A stretch of DNA of 64,000 bases. Source: Pedobacter schmidteae. Lineage in GTDB: Bacteria; Bacteroidota; Bacteroidia; Sphingobacteriales; Sphingobacteriaceae. The stretch lies in contig NZ_LS999839.1 in the NCBI RefSeq assembly GCF_900564155.1, positions 4,895,097-4,959,096 on the forward strand, given 5' to 3'. Position numbers and translations under genes: made by a program. A model generated the notes under the pieces. That model had not been told where the DNA came from. It saw only the letters and a list, made by a program, of their open reading frames with translations, and made no database searches. This document shows, one piece after another, positions 8,719 through 18,530 of the stretch (the first letter of the stretch is position 1; the number at the start of each line of letters is the position of its first letter).

Positions 8719-10908
8719 TTAATTTCCCAATTCGGACATAAATTTTATCCGCATCAGCTGTATTTCTTCACGAGAATAATCCGTTTCTCCCAGTTCTTTC
8801 AAGGCATCTTCAATTGAGTCATTTTCGGCCGATTGGAAATAGTCGAACACTTCATCCTGCCTGTCTTCATCAATTACCTCGTCTACAAAATAGTTCAGAT
8901 TAAGTTTTGTTCCGGAATTTACAATTGCTTCAATTTCTTTTAAAATGTCATCGTAGGTAATTCCCTTAGCCCGCGCAATATCTTCCAATCCTATTTTTCT
9001 ATCTATGTTTTGGATAATGGAAACTTTTAACTGCGATTTGTTGGCCTGAGTTTTAATGATCAAATCTATCGGACGTTCAATATCATTATCCTCAACGTAT
9101 TTTTTGATTAACTCCAGAAAAGGAGCACCAAACTTTAATGCTTTGCCATTACCAACACCTGATATTTGTTTCAATTCATCCATAGCGATAGGGTAATGCG
9201 TACACATTTCTTCTAATGACGGATCCTGAAAGACAACAAATGGCGGTACATTTTTTTGCTTGGCTATCTTCTTACGCAGATCTTTTAACAATTGTAAAAG
9301 CTGTGTATCCAGTGTTCCTGTCCCCTGTTTTACATCATCGTCATCATCATCTGCCCCACTCTCAATTGGTTCATTTAATATAAATTTCAGACTATATGGA
9401 TTTTCAATAAAATCACGCCCGGAATTTGTTAAACCGAGTAAACCGTAATTGTCTATATCTTTCGAAAGAAAATTATTCAATACGGCCTGCCTTACTAATG
9501 ATTTCCAGTGATTCTCACCCTCAACAACCCCTACACCAAACTCAGGCAATTTACTATGCTCATAAGCGATAGTCTGGGCTGTTTCAGATCCCATAATCAC
9601 ATTCAGGATATGAGAATCGTCAAACTTCTCACCTATTTTCTGAATCAGTTTTAAAAGAACGGTTAATGACTCTTCTGCTTCAAATAGTTTTTTTGGCTTT
9701 TTACAGTTGTCACACATGCAATTACAACCGGTCTCATTAAAATTCTCGCCAAAGTAATGAAGAATCTGCTTTCTTCTGCAAACACCAGATTCAGCATAAT
9801 CAATTACTTCTTTCAGTATCTGGGTACCTATTTCTCTTTCAGAAACAGGTTTATCTTTCATAAACTTAGCCAGCTTATCTACATCCTTTTGTGCATAAAA
9901 GGCAATACAAACACCTTCACCTCCGTCTCTCCCTGCTCTTCCTGTCTCCTGATAATAACCTTCCATACTCTTCGGAATATCATGGTGAATCACAAAACGA
10001 ACATCAGGTTTATCAATCCCCATTCCAAAGGCAATAGTTGCTACAATAACCTCCACATCTTCCATCAGGAACTTGTCCTGAGTTTCTGCTCTAACTTTTG
10101 GCTCAAGTCCTGCATGATAAGGCAAGGCTTTTATTCCATTCAGGTTTAAGGATTCTGCAACCTCTTCAACCTTTTTCCGGCTCAGACAATAAATAATTCC
10201 AGATTTACCTGTATTGTATTTGATATATCTGATCATCTCTTTCAATACATCACGCTTGGGTCTGATCTCGTAAAACAGGTTTGGCCTGTTAAAAGACGAC
10301 TTAAACAAGGTCGCATCACTCATGCCCAGGTTTTTAATTATATCCTGTTGAACCTTCGGTGTTGCGGTTGCAGTAAGTGCAATAATAGGAATACCCTCAC
10401 CTAAACCGCTAATTACCTGTCTGATTTTACGGTATTCAGGTCTGAAATCATGCCCCCATTCCGAAATACAATGAGCCTCATCTACCGCTACGAAAGATAT
10501 TTTAATCAATTTTAAAAAATCAATATTATCTTGCTTGGAAAGCGACTCGGGAGCTACATAAAGTAGTTTGGTCTGTCCGTTCAATAAATCACTTTTTACC
10601 TGGGTAATTTCTGTCTTGTTTAAAGACGAATTTAAAAAATGTGCAATACTATCACTTCCCCCGAAAGCTCTCAACTGATCTACCTGATTTTTCATCAACG
10701 CAATTAAAGGAGAAATAACAATTGCAGTGCCTTCATTCATCAATGCTGGCAACTGATAACATATGGATTTCCCCCCGCCTGTAGGCATGATCACAAAAGT
10801 GTTCTTCTTCTCAAGAACGTTGGTGATTATTGACTCCTGATCACCTTTAAAATTATCAAAACCAAAAAAGGTTTGTAAGTTGTCAAACAACGACTTTTTC
10901 ACATCCAT
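8719..10908 (-). CDS. recQ: ATP-dependent DNA helicase RecQ
   Basis: A 729-residue superfamily-2 3'-5' helicase for recombination and fork repair. Motif I is MPTGGGKSICYQLP, motif II DEAHCISEWGHDFRPEY, and motif VI lies in QETGRAGRDG. The zinc-binding region has CRRKQILHYFGENF followed by CNCMCDNC. A winged-helix domain comes next, then an HRDC domain around LEEMCTHYPIAMDELKQI. An acidic linker with a run of Asp residues, encoded by GAT/GAC repeats near 9335-9355, separates the two, and a further C-terminal extension of about 120 residues contains another helical region. The length is longer than E. coli RecQ but usual in Bacteroidota. Confidence 0.96.
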   Translation of the reverse strand: MDVKKSLFDNLQTFFGFDNFKGDQESIITNVLEKKNTFVIMPTGGGKSICYQLPALMNEGTAIVISPLIALMKNQVDQLRAFGGSDSIAHFLNSSLNKTEITQVKSDLLNGQTKLLYVAPESLSKQDNIDFLKLIKISFVAVDEAHCISEWGHDFRPEYRKIRQVISGLGEGIPIIALTATATPKVQQDIIKNLGMSDATLFKSSFNRPNLFYEIRPKRDVLKEMIRYIKYNTGKSGIIYCLSRKKVEEVAESLNLNGIKALPYHAGLEPKVRAETQDKFLMEDVEVIVATIAFGMGIDKPDVRFVIHHDIPKSMEGYYQETGRAGRDGGEGVCIAFYAQKDVDKLAKFMKDKPVSEREIGTQILKEVIDYAESGVCRRKQILHYFGENFNETGCNCMCDNCKKPKKLFEAEESLTVLLKLIQKIGEKFDDSHILNVIMGSETAQTIAYEHSKLPEFGVGVVEGENHWKSLVRQAVLNNFLSKDIDNYGLLGLTNSGRDFIENPYSLKFILNEPIESGADDDDDDVKQGTGTLDTQLLQLLKDLRKKIAKQKNVPPFVVFQDPSLEEMCTHYPIAMDELKQISGVGNGKALKFGAPFLELIKKYVEDNDIERPIDLIIKTQANKSQLKVSIIQNIDRKIGLEDIARAKGITYDDILKEIEAIVNSGTKLNLNYFVDEVIDEDRQDEVFDYFQSAENDSIEDALKELGETDYSREEIQLMRIKFMSELGN

Positions 10909-10952
10909 TTCGTGTATAAAATATTCAGTGCTATTTTTACTTCAAAATAACA

Positions 10953-10960
10953 TAATTTTG
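10953..10960 (+). promoter_or_regulatory. Candidate -7 box of the kdsD-manC operon
   Basis: TAATTTTG fits TAnnTTTG and lies 37 bases before the TTG start of kdsD in the divergent recQ-kdsD gap. No convincing -33 element. Confidence 0.45.
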
Positions 10961-10997
10961 CACTAATTCAAAGCATCAATATACTAATAAATTCTGT

Positions 10998-11963
10998 TTG
11001 AAAAGTAAAAAATCTATTATCGAAGCAGGGGTCAGCACTTTACAGTTAGAAGCTCAGGCTATTTTAGACCTGATAAAAAACATAAATGATGATTTTGTGA
11101 AAGCCGTTAACCTGATCATCAAAAGTGAAGGCAGGGTAATTGTAACAGGAATCGGCAAAAGTGCTATAATAGCACAAAAAATTGTGGCAACCTTTAACTC
11201 TACCGGTACTCCCTCTATATTTATGCATGCTGCTGATGCTGTCCATGGCGATCTGGGCATGATCCAAAAAAACGATATTGTCATTTGTATTTCCAAAAGT
11301 GGAAATACCCCTGAAATAAAAATACTAGCGCCATTATTAAAACAGTCAGGAAACCTTATGATTGGAATGATAGGGCAGCTAAATTCGGAACTTGCCAAAC
11401 AAGCTGATCTTATTTTAAACACTACCGTTGAAAAAGAGGCATGTCCGCATAATCTCGCCCCTACGACAAGTACAACAGCACAACTAGCTATGGGTGATGC
11501 GCTTGCCATTTGTTTATTACATGCGCGAAATTTTAATGAACAGGATTTTGCCAAATACCATCCCGGTGGATCTCTTGGAAAGAAATTATATTTGAAAACA
11601 GGAGATCTTGCCTTAAAAAATCAGAAACCTAGCATTAGTGCCGATGCATCTGTAAAAGACGTCATTATTGAAATTAGTCAAAACCGTTTGGGTGCAGTAG
11701 TTGTTGTTCGGGAGAATGCAATTTTAGGTATCATTACGGATGGAGACATTCGAAGAATGCTCGAAAAACATTCTGATTTAACCAATATTAAAGCAAGCGA
11801 CCTGATGAACCCTAATCCCAAAAAGATTGAAAAGGATCTTTTAGCACTACATGCGCTCGAAATTATCAAAGAGAATAATATTACTCAATTGTTGGTTACT
11901 GATGCCGGAAGTTATTTTGGTATCGTACATTTGCACGACCTTCTTCAGGAGGGTATAATTTAA
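10998..11963 (+). CDS. kdsD: Arabinose-5-phosphate isomerase
   Basis: Converts ribulose-5-phosphate to arabinose-5-phosphate, the substrate of KdsA. It has 321 residues: a SIS sugar-isomerase domain (about 35-190, with VTGIGKSAIIAQK, HAADAVHGDLGM and ISKSGNTPEI) and two CBS domains (about 205-320). The block YHPGGSLGKKL at the domain border is family-typical. The start is a TTG codon at 10998; no ATG gives a full SIS domain. It is 16 bases upstream of manC, so Kdo and GDP-mannose supply look coupled. Confidence 0.94.
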   Translation: MKSKKSIIEAGVSTLQLEAQAILDLIKNINDDFVKAVNLIIKSEGRVIVTGIGKSAIIAQKIVATFNSTGTPSIFMHAADAVHGDLGMIQKNDIVICISKSGNTPEIKILAPLLKQSGNLMIGMIGQLNSELAKQADLILNTTVEKEACPHNLAPTTSTTAQLAMGDALAICLLHARNFNEQDFAKYHPGGSLGKKLYLKTGDLALKNQKPSISADASVKDVIIEISQNRLGAVVVVRENAILGIITDGDIRRMLEKHSDLTNIKASDLMNPNPKKIEKDLLALHALEIIKENNITQLLVTDAGSYFGIVHLHDLLQEGII

Positions 11964-11979
11964 CACTTTCTATTATAGC

Positions 11980-13071
11980 ATGAATAAGAATAACTATGCA
12001 TTGATCATGGCTGGTGGAGTTGGCAGCCGTTTCTGGCCTGTAAGCAGAACTGAATTTCCAAAGCAATTCATTGATTTCTTTGGCGTTGGAAAAACCCTGA
12101 TTCAGAGCACTTATGACCGTTTTTTAAAAATCTGCCCGCCCGAAAATATTTTCGTGGTAACCAACGAGATTTATACGACAATTATCAAAGAGCAGCTACC
12201 GGACCTTCATGAAAACCAAATTCTGGCCGAGCCAATTATGCGCAATACTGCACCATGCATATCCTATGGCTCGATGAAAATTGCCAGTCTGAACCCAAAC
12301 GCAACCATTGTTGTTGCCCCGTCAGACCATACCATCACCAATCAAACTGCATTTGTAGCTGCTATAGAGCAGTCGTTACAAGCTGCAGCAGAAAACAACT
12401 GTTTGATTACACTCGGTATTAAACCAAGTCGCCCCGATACGGGCTATGGATATATTCAGTACATCGAAAATACCTTAAAAACAGACAACCAGATTCATAA
12501 AGTAAAAATCTTTACCGAGAAGCCGAACATCGACCTAGCCAAGTCATTTGTGCAGAGCGGCGACTTTTTATGGAACGCAGGGATATTTATCTGGTCGGCT
12601 AAAGCGATCAATGAGGCTTTTTCCAAACATCTTCCTGATATGCATGAGATATTCTTGCAGGGAAGATCGCTGTACAATACTGAAAATGAAAAAGATTTTA
12701 TCAGTGATGCCTATCAACAGTGCACCAATATATCAATAGACTTTGCAATCATGGAAAAAGCAGACAATGTCTATGTATTGCCTGCTGATTTTGGTTGGTC
12801 TGATTTGGGTACCTGGGCCTCTATATACGATATTGCAGCACATGACTATGTAGGAAACGCAGTTATACCAGCAGAAAAAGTGATGATGTTCAACTCATCG
12901 AACTGCATGGTAAATGTACCAAAAGAAAAGCTGGTGATTTTACAAGGACTACACGACTACATTGTTGTTGAGTCAAATAATACCCTACTCATTTGTCCGC
13001 GTGCCGAAGAGCAAACCATTAAGCAGGTGGTTGCCGACGTAAAAAACAAATTCGGCACTAAATATATCTGA
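11980..13071 (+). CDS. manC: Mannose-1-phosphate guanylyltransferase
   Basis: Makes GDP-mannose from GTP and mannose-1-phosphate for glycan synthesis. The protein has 363 residues, so it is the short form without the phosphomannose-isomerase domain. The nucleotidyltransferase signature GGVGSRFWPVSR is at residues 12-23, and the FTEKP motif and the block FLWNAGIFIW follow. It is the second gene of the kdsD operon and ends 27 bases before a strong terminator. Confidence 0.94.
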   Translation: MNKNNYALIMAGGVGSRFWPVSRTEFPKQFIDFFGVGKTLIQSTYDRFLKICPPENIFVVTNEIYTTIIKEQLPDLHENQILAEPIMRNTAPCISYGSMKIASLNPNATIVVAPSDHTITNQTAFVAAIEQSLQAAAENNCLITLGIKPSRPDTGYGYIQYIENTLKTDNQIHKVKIFTEKPNIDLAKSFVQSGDFLWNAGIFIWSAKAINEAFSKHLPDMHEIFLQGRSLYNTENEKDFISDAYQQCTNISIDFAIMEKADNVYVLPADFGWSDLGTWASIYDIAAHDYVGNAVIPAEKVMMFNSSNCMVNVPKEKLVILQGLHDYIVVESNNTLLICPRAEEQTIKQVVADVKNKFGTKYI

Positions 13072-13097
13072 TACTAAATCGTATTCTACGCAAACAC

Positions 13098-13137
13098 ATC
13101 CGGATCCGGGCTAATACCAGGTCCGGATATTTTTTTT
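13098..13137 (+). terminator. Intrinsic terminator after manC
   Basis: ATCCGGATC (13098-13106) pairs with GGTCCGGAT (13120-13128), nine pairs with one G-U. A nearly pure T run ends at 13137. This closes the kdsD-manC operon. Confidence 0.8.
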
Positions 13138-13163
13138 AACTTCTAATACCCTGTACTTTTACC

Positions 13164-14435
13164 ATGAGCCGTTTTTTATATGGAATTGACTTCGGAACAA
13201 CCAATTCTGCCCTATCTATCTATGACGAAGAAAAAAAGGAAATCACAGATACGATTATTGTTCCTTCCATTTTATACTTTCAAAGCGAGCAAAGTGCATC
13301 AGAACCGTTAAAATATGTGGTAGGAGAAGCGGCCATTGCGGCTTATATCAGCGATGGAATGAAAGGACGATTCATGAAATCCATTAAACGTATCCTGCCG
13401 AGAAGCAGCTTTATTGAAACAAAAATTCACCATAAGAGGTTCAATGCAGCAGATTTAGTTACGCTAATATTAAAAGAATTGAAAACCAGGGCCGACCAGA
13501 TTACCGGAATGGACTGCCGGAAAGCAATAATAGGTCGCCCCGTTTTTTTTGATGACGACAATACAGCAAAAGATGTGCTGGCGCAAAAAAGGCTGAGCAA
13601 AGCTGCCGAAAATGCAGGTTTTGAGGAAGTACGATTTCAATTTGAGCCCATAGGAGCCGCTTTTGCTTACGAACACACCATTAGTAAAAAGGAAAAAGTA
13701 TTGGTAGCAGATTTGGGTGGTGGAACAACAGACTTTACCTATCTGGAGTTAGATCCTGCAAAGGTTGGACAGAAAGACCGAAGAAAAGACATTATTGCAA
13801 CCGGGGGGATATACATTGGCGGCGACAGCTTCGACTCGGCCTTTATGTGGGAAAAAGGTACCCCTTATTTTGGAAAACATACCATGTACGAAGCCGCGCC
13901 CGGAAAGATGTTAAAAGTGCCTGTTTCCTTATTTGCCAATATCTGCTCCTGGGAACAGATGAATTTCTTTAACGGTTTAAAAGTAAAAAATGACATCCAA
14001 ACCTATTACCACTACGCAAAACAGGATAAAACATTTAAAAATCTAATTACCCTGACAGACAACAACCTTGGATATTCGGTGTTTCAGGCTATCGAAAAAA
14101 CAAAAATAGAACTATCCGGACAACCTTCATCCAAATTCAGTTATTCCAACCTGGAAATAGAAATCAACGAAGACATCTCTATCGAACAGTACAATCAGGT
14201 AATAGAAAAAGACCTCCGTAAAATAGACCAATATCTCGAAAGCTTCCTGTTTCAACACTAGATCAAGCCTCAGGATATCAATAGTTTGTTTTTAACCGGA
14301 GGAACTTCAATGGTTTTAGCCATAAAAAACCTATTTAAAACCAAATTTCCGCATACTCCTTTACATACCGGCGACAACTTCATGAGTGTTGCCAAAGGAC
14401 TGGCTTATAGTGGTTATCTCTTTGACGAAGTTTAA
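13164..14435 (+). pseudogene. Hsp70-family (YegD-like) chaperone interrupted by an in-frame TAG
   Basis: An actin-fold ATPase of the Hsp70 superfamily, without the peptide-binding domain of DnaK. The phosphate-1 block GIDFGTTNSA is at residues 7-16 and the phosphate-2 block VADLGGGTTDF follows mid-protein. The reading frame stops at TAG 14259-14261 after 365 residues. Without any frameshift it then continues for 57 codons to TAA at 14433-14435. That continuation reads IKPQDINSLFLTGGTSMVL and ends HTGDNFMSVAKGLAYSGYL, which is the conserved adenosine-binding LTGG block that closes the ATPase fold. The gene is therefore intact except for one nonsense codon. The truncated product would lack an essential part of the nucleotide pocket. 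A sequencing error or amber read-through is possible. Confidence 0.85.
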
Positions 14436-14458
14436 CCTTTTAAATAGTCATCAGTCAG

Positions 14459-15223
14459 CTATTGACGCTGTCTGATGGCTTCATATAAAATAACACCCGC
14501 AGATACGGATACATTGAGTGAGCTGATCTCTCCAATCATCGGTATTTTAGCCAGATGATTGGCCATACGCATAATCTCGTTAGAAATCCCCTCATCTTCC
14601 GACCCCATTACTATTGCCGTAGGCGCTGTATAATCAGGCGCATAAATCAAATCGTTTGTTTTTTCTGTACAGGCAACCACCTGCAGGCCACATTCCTGTA
14701 AATACAAGGCTACTTTATGCAAACTTTGGTGTCTGCATACCGGAATACTAAACAATGCTCCAGCCGAAGTTTTTATCGCATCTGCATTGATTTGTGCAGA
14801 ATTTTTTGAAGGTACAATCAGCGCATGTACTCCTGCGCAAGCAGCTGTACGTGCTATTGCCCCCATGTTCCTAACGTCAGTAACCCCATCAAGTATCAGC
14901 ACCAATGGAGTTTCACCTTTTTCATAAATCAATGGAATAATGTCCTCAATTTTTTGAAAAGCAATAGCAGAAATCACCGCAATAACTCCCTGATGATTCT
15001 TTTTAGTCATACGGTTCAGCTTTTCAACCGGCACATTATGTACCGGAATGTCAGTACCTTTTAACAAGGCCTTTAGCTCTAAAATGATTCCACCGGTAAG
15101 TCCACGCTGTACATAAATGCTTTCTACATCTTTACCAGCTTTAATAGCCTCTATTACAGCACGTATACCAAACACAAATTCATTATTTTCTTTAGGTCTT
15201 GAAGCTCGCCGCGTATTTTCCAT
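14459..15223 (-). CDS. rlmB: 23S rRNA 2'-O-ribose methyltransferase RlmB (TrmH/SpoU family)
   Basis: A SPOUT-fold methyltransferase of 254 residues that, by family, methylates G2251 of 23S rRNA using S-adenosylmethionine. An N-terminal substrate-binding domain begins FVFGIRAVIEAI. The three SPOUT motifs are visible: LDGVTDVRNMGAIARTA, VMGSEDEGISNE and GEISSLNVSVSAGVILYEA. It converges with the Hsp70 gene, with 23 bases from the Hsp70 TAA. An imperfect hairpin at 14449-14477 overlaps its last codons but lacks a good T run. Confidence 0.92.
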   Translation of the reverse strand: MENTRRASRPKENNEFVFGIRAVIEAIKAGKDVESIYVQRGLTGGIILELKALLKGTDIPVHNVPVEKLNRMTKKNHQGVIAVISAIAFQKIEDIIPLIYEKGETPLVLILDGVTDVRNMGAIARTAACAGVHALIVPSKNSAQINADAIKTSAGALFSIPVCRHQSLHKVALYLQECGLQVVACTEKTNDLIYAPDYTAPTAIVMGSEDEGISNEIMRMANHLAKIPMIGEISSLNVSVSAGVILYEAIRQRQ

Positions 15224-15242
15224 GTATTATAAAATTGAAGCG

Positions 15243-15250
15243 CAAAAATA
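15243..15250 (-). promoter_or_regulatory. Candidate -7 box of rlmB
   Basis: On the minus strand this reads TATTTTTG, matching TAnnTTTG, about 20 bases before the rlmB start codon. Confidence 0.4.
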
Positions 15251-15374
15251 GGTATTCTTTTCCACATAGTTTTGTTAGCAAAAACCAAAAATTTAACCAA
15301 GTGATACCGGAAACAGAATATTAGGGAATGTCTAAATGTGAGTAAAGAAATACAGAAAGGACTTTTTTTTTGTA

Positions 15375-15382
15375 TAATTTTG
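15375..15382 (+). promoter_or_regulatory. Bacteroidota -7 box of dnaB
   Basis: TAATTTTG ends only 5 bases before the ATG at 15388, which implies a leaderless mRNA. It lies inside the open frame that begins with TTG at 15370 and so argues against that start. Confidence 0.55.
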
Positions 15383-15387
15383 TGGCT

Positions 15388-16959
15388 ATGAGTAACGATC
15401 ACCCATCCCAAGGACAAGATAAAGCTAATTTCAGCGCCAGAAAAGCCAGGTTAAGCAATACCATGAGTGCTGCAGGTAGGATACCACCACAGGCGACAGA
15501 CCTGGAAGAAGCTATCCTGGGTGCCCTAATGCTCGAAAAAGATGCCTTATCTACCGTAATTGATATACTTAAGGCTGATATGTTTTATAATGAAGGACAT
15601 AAAAAAATCTTTGAAGCCATACAGGGACTTTTTCAAAAATCAAAACCGGTTGATATTTTAACGGTTACTTCAGAGTTGCGCACGCTGGGTCACCTTGAAA
15701 TGATTGGGGGTGCCTATTACATCACCAACCTGACCAACAGAGTTGCATCTGCGGCCAATATTGAATTCCACGCACGGATTGTGTCTCAAAAATACATCCA
15801 AAGGGAACTCATCAGAATCTCTTCAGAAATTATTCAAAACGCCTACGAAGATACCACTGATATTTTTGACCTGCTGGATCATGCCGAAAAGAATTTATTT
15901 GATATCGCGCAAAATAACCTTCGTCGGGATACACAAAAAATGGACGAGATTGTAAAACAGTCTTTGGCCACGTTAGAGGAACTGCGTACCAAAAGCGATG
16001 GTTTAACAGGGGTGCCTTCCGGCTTTACCGATCTCGACCGTATTACCGGTGGATGGCAAGCTTCAGATCTGGTGATCATTGCTGCACGTCCGGCAATGGG
16101 AAAAACAGCTTTCGTATTAACTTGCGCTCGAAATGCAACTGTACAGTTTCACCGCCCCGCTGTAGTATTCTCTTTGGAGATGTCTTCTGTGCAGCTGGTT
16201 AATCGTTTGATTTCCGGAGAAGCTGAAATTGAGCAGGAAAAAATCAGAAAAGGAAACCTGGCCGAGTGGGAATGGCAACAGCTGCATAGTAAAATAGGTG
16301 GTCTTACAGAAGCTCCTCTCCTGATAGATGACACTCCAGCATTAAATATATTTGAATTCAGGGCAAAATGCAGAAGGCTAAAAGCGCAGTACGACATCCA
16401 GCTCATCATCATCGATTATTTGCAGCTGATGCACGGTAAAGGTGAAGGACAAGGTGGAGGCGGAAACAGGGAGCAGGAAATCGGTAGTATTTCAAGGGCG
16501 CTAAAATCGGTAGCCAAAGAATTGAACGTTCCGGTGCTGGCACTATCTCAGTTGAGTCGTGCGGTAGAAAGTAGACCGGGGGTAAATGGAAAAAGGCCAA
16601 TGCTATCCGATTTACGTGAATCGGGGTCCATTGAACAGGATGCCGACATGGTACTATTTTTATACAGACCTGAATATTACGGCATCACCGAAGATGAACA
16701 GGGACGTTCACAAGCTGGGGTTGGTGAGGTAATCATTGCAAAACACCGTAATGGTGAAACGGGCATTGTGCCACTAAGATTTATTGGTAAATACGTAAAA
16801 TTTGCCGATTTGGAAGAAAGTTACTCAACTCCCACTTCATTCTCTATGGATAGCCCAAGTGCAGGAATGGCACCATCTCAGGACTTTGACAGACCTGCTG
16901 GAAATGTCATCATCAAACCTTCCCGTATGGATGATATGAGTGATGACGCACCGTTTTAA
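15388..16959 (+). CDS. dnaB: Replicative DNA helicase
   Basis: The hexameric 5'-3' fork helicase. From ATG 15388 it has 523 residues. The N-terminal DnaB domain starts at PPQATDLEEAILGALML, and the RecA-like ATPase domain carries Walker A ARPAMGKTAF. Further family blocks are VFSLEMSSVQLVNRL, the Walker B region LIIIDYLQLM, and DLRESGSIEQDADMVLFLYR. No intein is present. The C-terminal tail is Ser/Pro/Asp-rich, as is common in this phylum. The -7 box supports this start over the TTG 18 bases earlier. It converges with the chromate transporter with only 4 bases between the stop codons. Confidence 0.96.
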   Translation: MSNDHPSQGQDKANFSARKARLSNTMSAAGRIPPQATDLEEAILGALMLEKDALSTVIDILKADMFYNEGHKKIFEAIQGLFQKSKPVDILTVTSELRTLGHLEMIGGAYYITNLTNRVASAANIEFHARIVSQKYIQRELIRISSEIIQNAYEDTTDIFDLLDHAEKNLFDIAQNNLRRDTQKMDEIVKQSLATLEELRTKSDGLTGVPSGFTDLDRITGGWQASDLVIIAARPAMGKTAFVLTCARNATVQFHRPAVVFSLEMSSVQLVNRLISGEAEIEQEKIRKGNLAEWEWQQLHSKIGGLTEAPLLIDDTPALNIFEFRAKCRRLKAQYDIQLIIIDYLQLMHGKGEGQGGGGNREQEIGSISRALKSVAKELNVPVLALSQLSRAVESRPGVNGKRPMLSDLRESGSIEQDADMVLFLYRPEYYGITEDEQGRSQAGVGEVIIAKHRNGETGIVPLRFIGKYVKFADLEESYSTPTSFSMDSPSAGMAPSQDFDRPAGNVIIKPSRMDDMSDDAPF

Positions 16960-16963
16960 CAGT

Positions 16964-18163
16964 CTATAAAAAATAGCCCAGTAATATTCCCGCCAGCACA
17001 ATGAAAGGTGTGCTTATTTTGGTATAATTTAGAATCAGGAAGGTGACTACCATAATTGTTATGGCCAGGGCATCTAAAGCAACCGGCAATAGCAACAGGA
17101 TAAAAGCAGCTATAATAAAACCTACACTCACCGCATTAATGCCCGTCAAAGAGTATTTAATGCGTGTGATTTTTTTCAAATCCTCCCAAAAGGGAACAAT
17201 AAACAACACCAGAATTAAACCGGGCAAATTAATCCCTAGCACACCGACAAATCCCCCTAAAATCTGACCGGTTATACCAAAACCAAAATTCCGCATACTT
17301 AAAGCACCCAGATAGCTCGTAAATGAAAATGTAGGTCCTGGTAAAGCCTGTTGTAAGGCAAAGCCCGACAAAAATCCGGAAGCACTTAAATATTGCTTCA
17401 TCTGCACAAACTCGGTAAACATCAGCGGTACCAGCACTTGTCCGCCTCCAAAAATAACGATGCCGTTTCGGTAAAAATTCTCGAACAGCCTGATGGGTAG
17501 ACTAAAAGGAGATGTCCGGTTGATAATAGCTCCAAGCAGTGCCAACAACAACAATACTCCAAAAAAGTAAGTCAGCTTTTTAGGATTAATATTAGAAAAC
17601 AAATTCAATCTGATGGTACTCTCCTCGGCAGGTGTTCCTATAGCCGAAGAAACTATCCCTCCCAATAAAATAGCCAGTGGAAACACATAGGCATTTCTCA
17701 AAACCAAGGTAACAATAGCTGCAGAAATAGCCAGAAAAACAGTCAACTGGGATACCAGAACCCTTTTTGCAAGATTAAAAGCCCCATAGGCCACAATTCC
17801 CAATGCAATAGGTTGTATATATTCTAAAATTTCAGCAAACTTCTCTTTCTGATCAAGCTTAGCAAAACTGATGGCCGCAAAGGTCATGATGGCTGCAGAT
17901 GGTAAAATCCAGATCAAAAAAGTGATAATGGAAAGCTTTAGCCCGCCCACTTTATAAGCTACACCTACAAGGGTTTGTGTTGAAGCCGGACCAGGCAACA
18001 CCTGTGCAAGTGCATTCAGTTCCAGCAATTCTTCCTCGGAGACAAACCTTACGTTTTTTACAAAAAATTTGAGCAAAAGCGCCAGATGAGCCTGTGCGCC
18101 TCCGAAAGCGGTGAAGGTAAAAAGGATTACATTTCTGATAAATAACAATTGCCTTTTTCCCAC
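16964..18163 (-). CDS. Chromate transporter (CHR family), two-domain form
   Basis: An inner-membrane protein of 399 residues with about ten hydrophobic segments. It has the two homologous halves of the long-chain ChrA type. The first half has FGGAQAHLALL and the ALAQVLPGPAST block; the second repeats the theme with IFGGGQVLVPLM and ALQQALPGPTFSF. Family members export chromate, but in many bacteria with no chromium resistance the real substrate is unknown. It is 9 bases downstream of a small TPR gene on the same strand. Confidence 0.9.
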   Translation of the reverse strand: MGKRQLLFIRNVILFTFTAFGGAQAHLALLLKFFVKNVRFVSEEELLELNALAQVLPGPASTQTLVGVAYKVGGLKLSIITFLIWILPSAAIMTFAAISFAKLDQKEKFAEILEYIQPIALGIVAYGAFNLAKRVLVSQLTVFLAISAAIVTLVLRNAYVFPLAILLGGIVSSAIGTPAEESTIRLNLFSNINPKKLTYFFGVLLLLALLGAIINRTSPFSLPIRLFENFYRNGIVIFGGGQVLVPLMFTEFVQMKQYLSASGFLSGFALQQALPGPTFSFTSYLGALSMRNFGFGITGQILGGFVGVLGINLPGLILVLFIVPFWEDLKKITRIKYSLTGINAVSVGFIIAAFILLLLPVALDALAITIMVVTFLILNYTKISTPFIVLAGILLGYFL

Positions 18164-18172
18164 AAGCTTTAT

Positions 18173-18508
18173 TTAATCATCTTCATAATCTAAACCCGCT
18201 GCTGAATTGTAAGCGCCCTGCAACTCCGAAAAAGCATGCATATCCCTTTTATTTCGGGCTGCAGCCATCCCCTTCTGATAGGTTTCCAGGGCCTGATCGG
18301 TCTGGTCTATCCTCTGATAAAGCTTCCCCAAATGAAAATAAGTCCCCACATAATCAGGATGATCGGCTACTAATTTCAAATAATACTCCAGTGCTTTTTC
18401 AACATCGTTGCTATTGTTATATTCTGTAGCCAGTGCATACAATACGAACGGATCATTGGGGTCACTTTGTAAAAACTCCAATAACTTTACTAATCGGGTA
18501 CTTTGCAT
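18173..18508 (-). CDS. Small tetratricopeptide-repeat protein
   Basis: A protein of 111 residues with about three TPR motifs, for example DPFVLYALATEYNNSND, then YYLKLVADHPDYVGTYFHLG, then a third helix pair with TYQKGMAAA. No signal peptide, so a cytosolic scaffold is likely. The acidic end LDYEDD is notable. It lies upstream of the chromate transporter in the same transcription unit; no partner can be named. Confidence 0.8.
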   Translation of the reverse strand: MQSTRLVKLLEFLQSDPNDPFVLYALATEYNNSNDVEKALEYYLKLVADHPDYVGTYFHLGKLYQRIDQTDQALETYQKGMAAARNKRDMHAFSELQGAYNSAAGLDYEDD

Positions 18509-18530
18509 TTTAAATCCCTGCTTTTTTAAT

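Noticed and set aside
9335..9355. GAT/GAC repeat in recQ as a phase-variable tract
   Set aside because: Triplet repeat changes keep the frame and sit in an acidic linker, so switching on and off is unlikely.
11054..11554. 166-codon open frame antisense to kdsD
   Set aside because: Shadow of the SIS domain coding frame, with Cys/Ser-rich non-domain text.
14449..14477. Hairpin as a terminator between the Hsp70 gene and rlmB
   Set aside because: The stem has a mismatch and neither strand has a proper T run after it.
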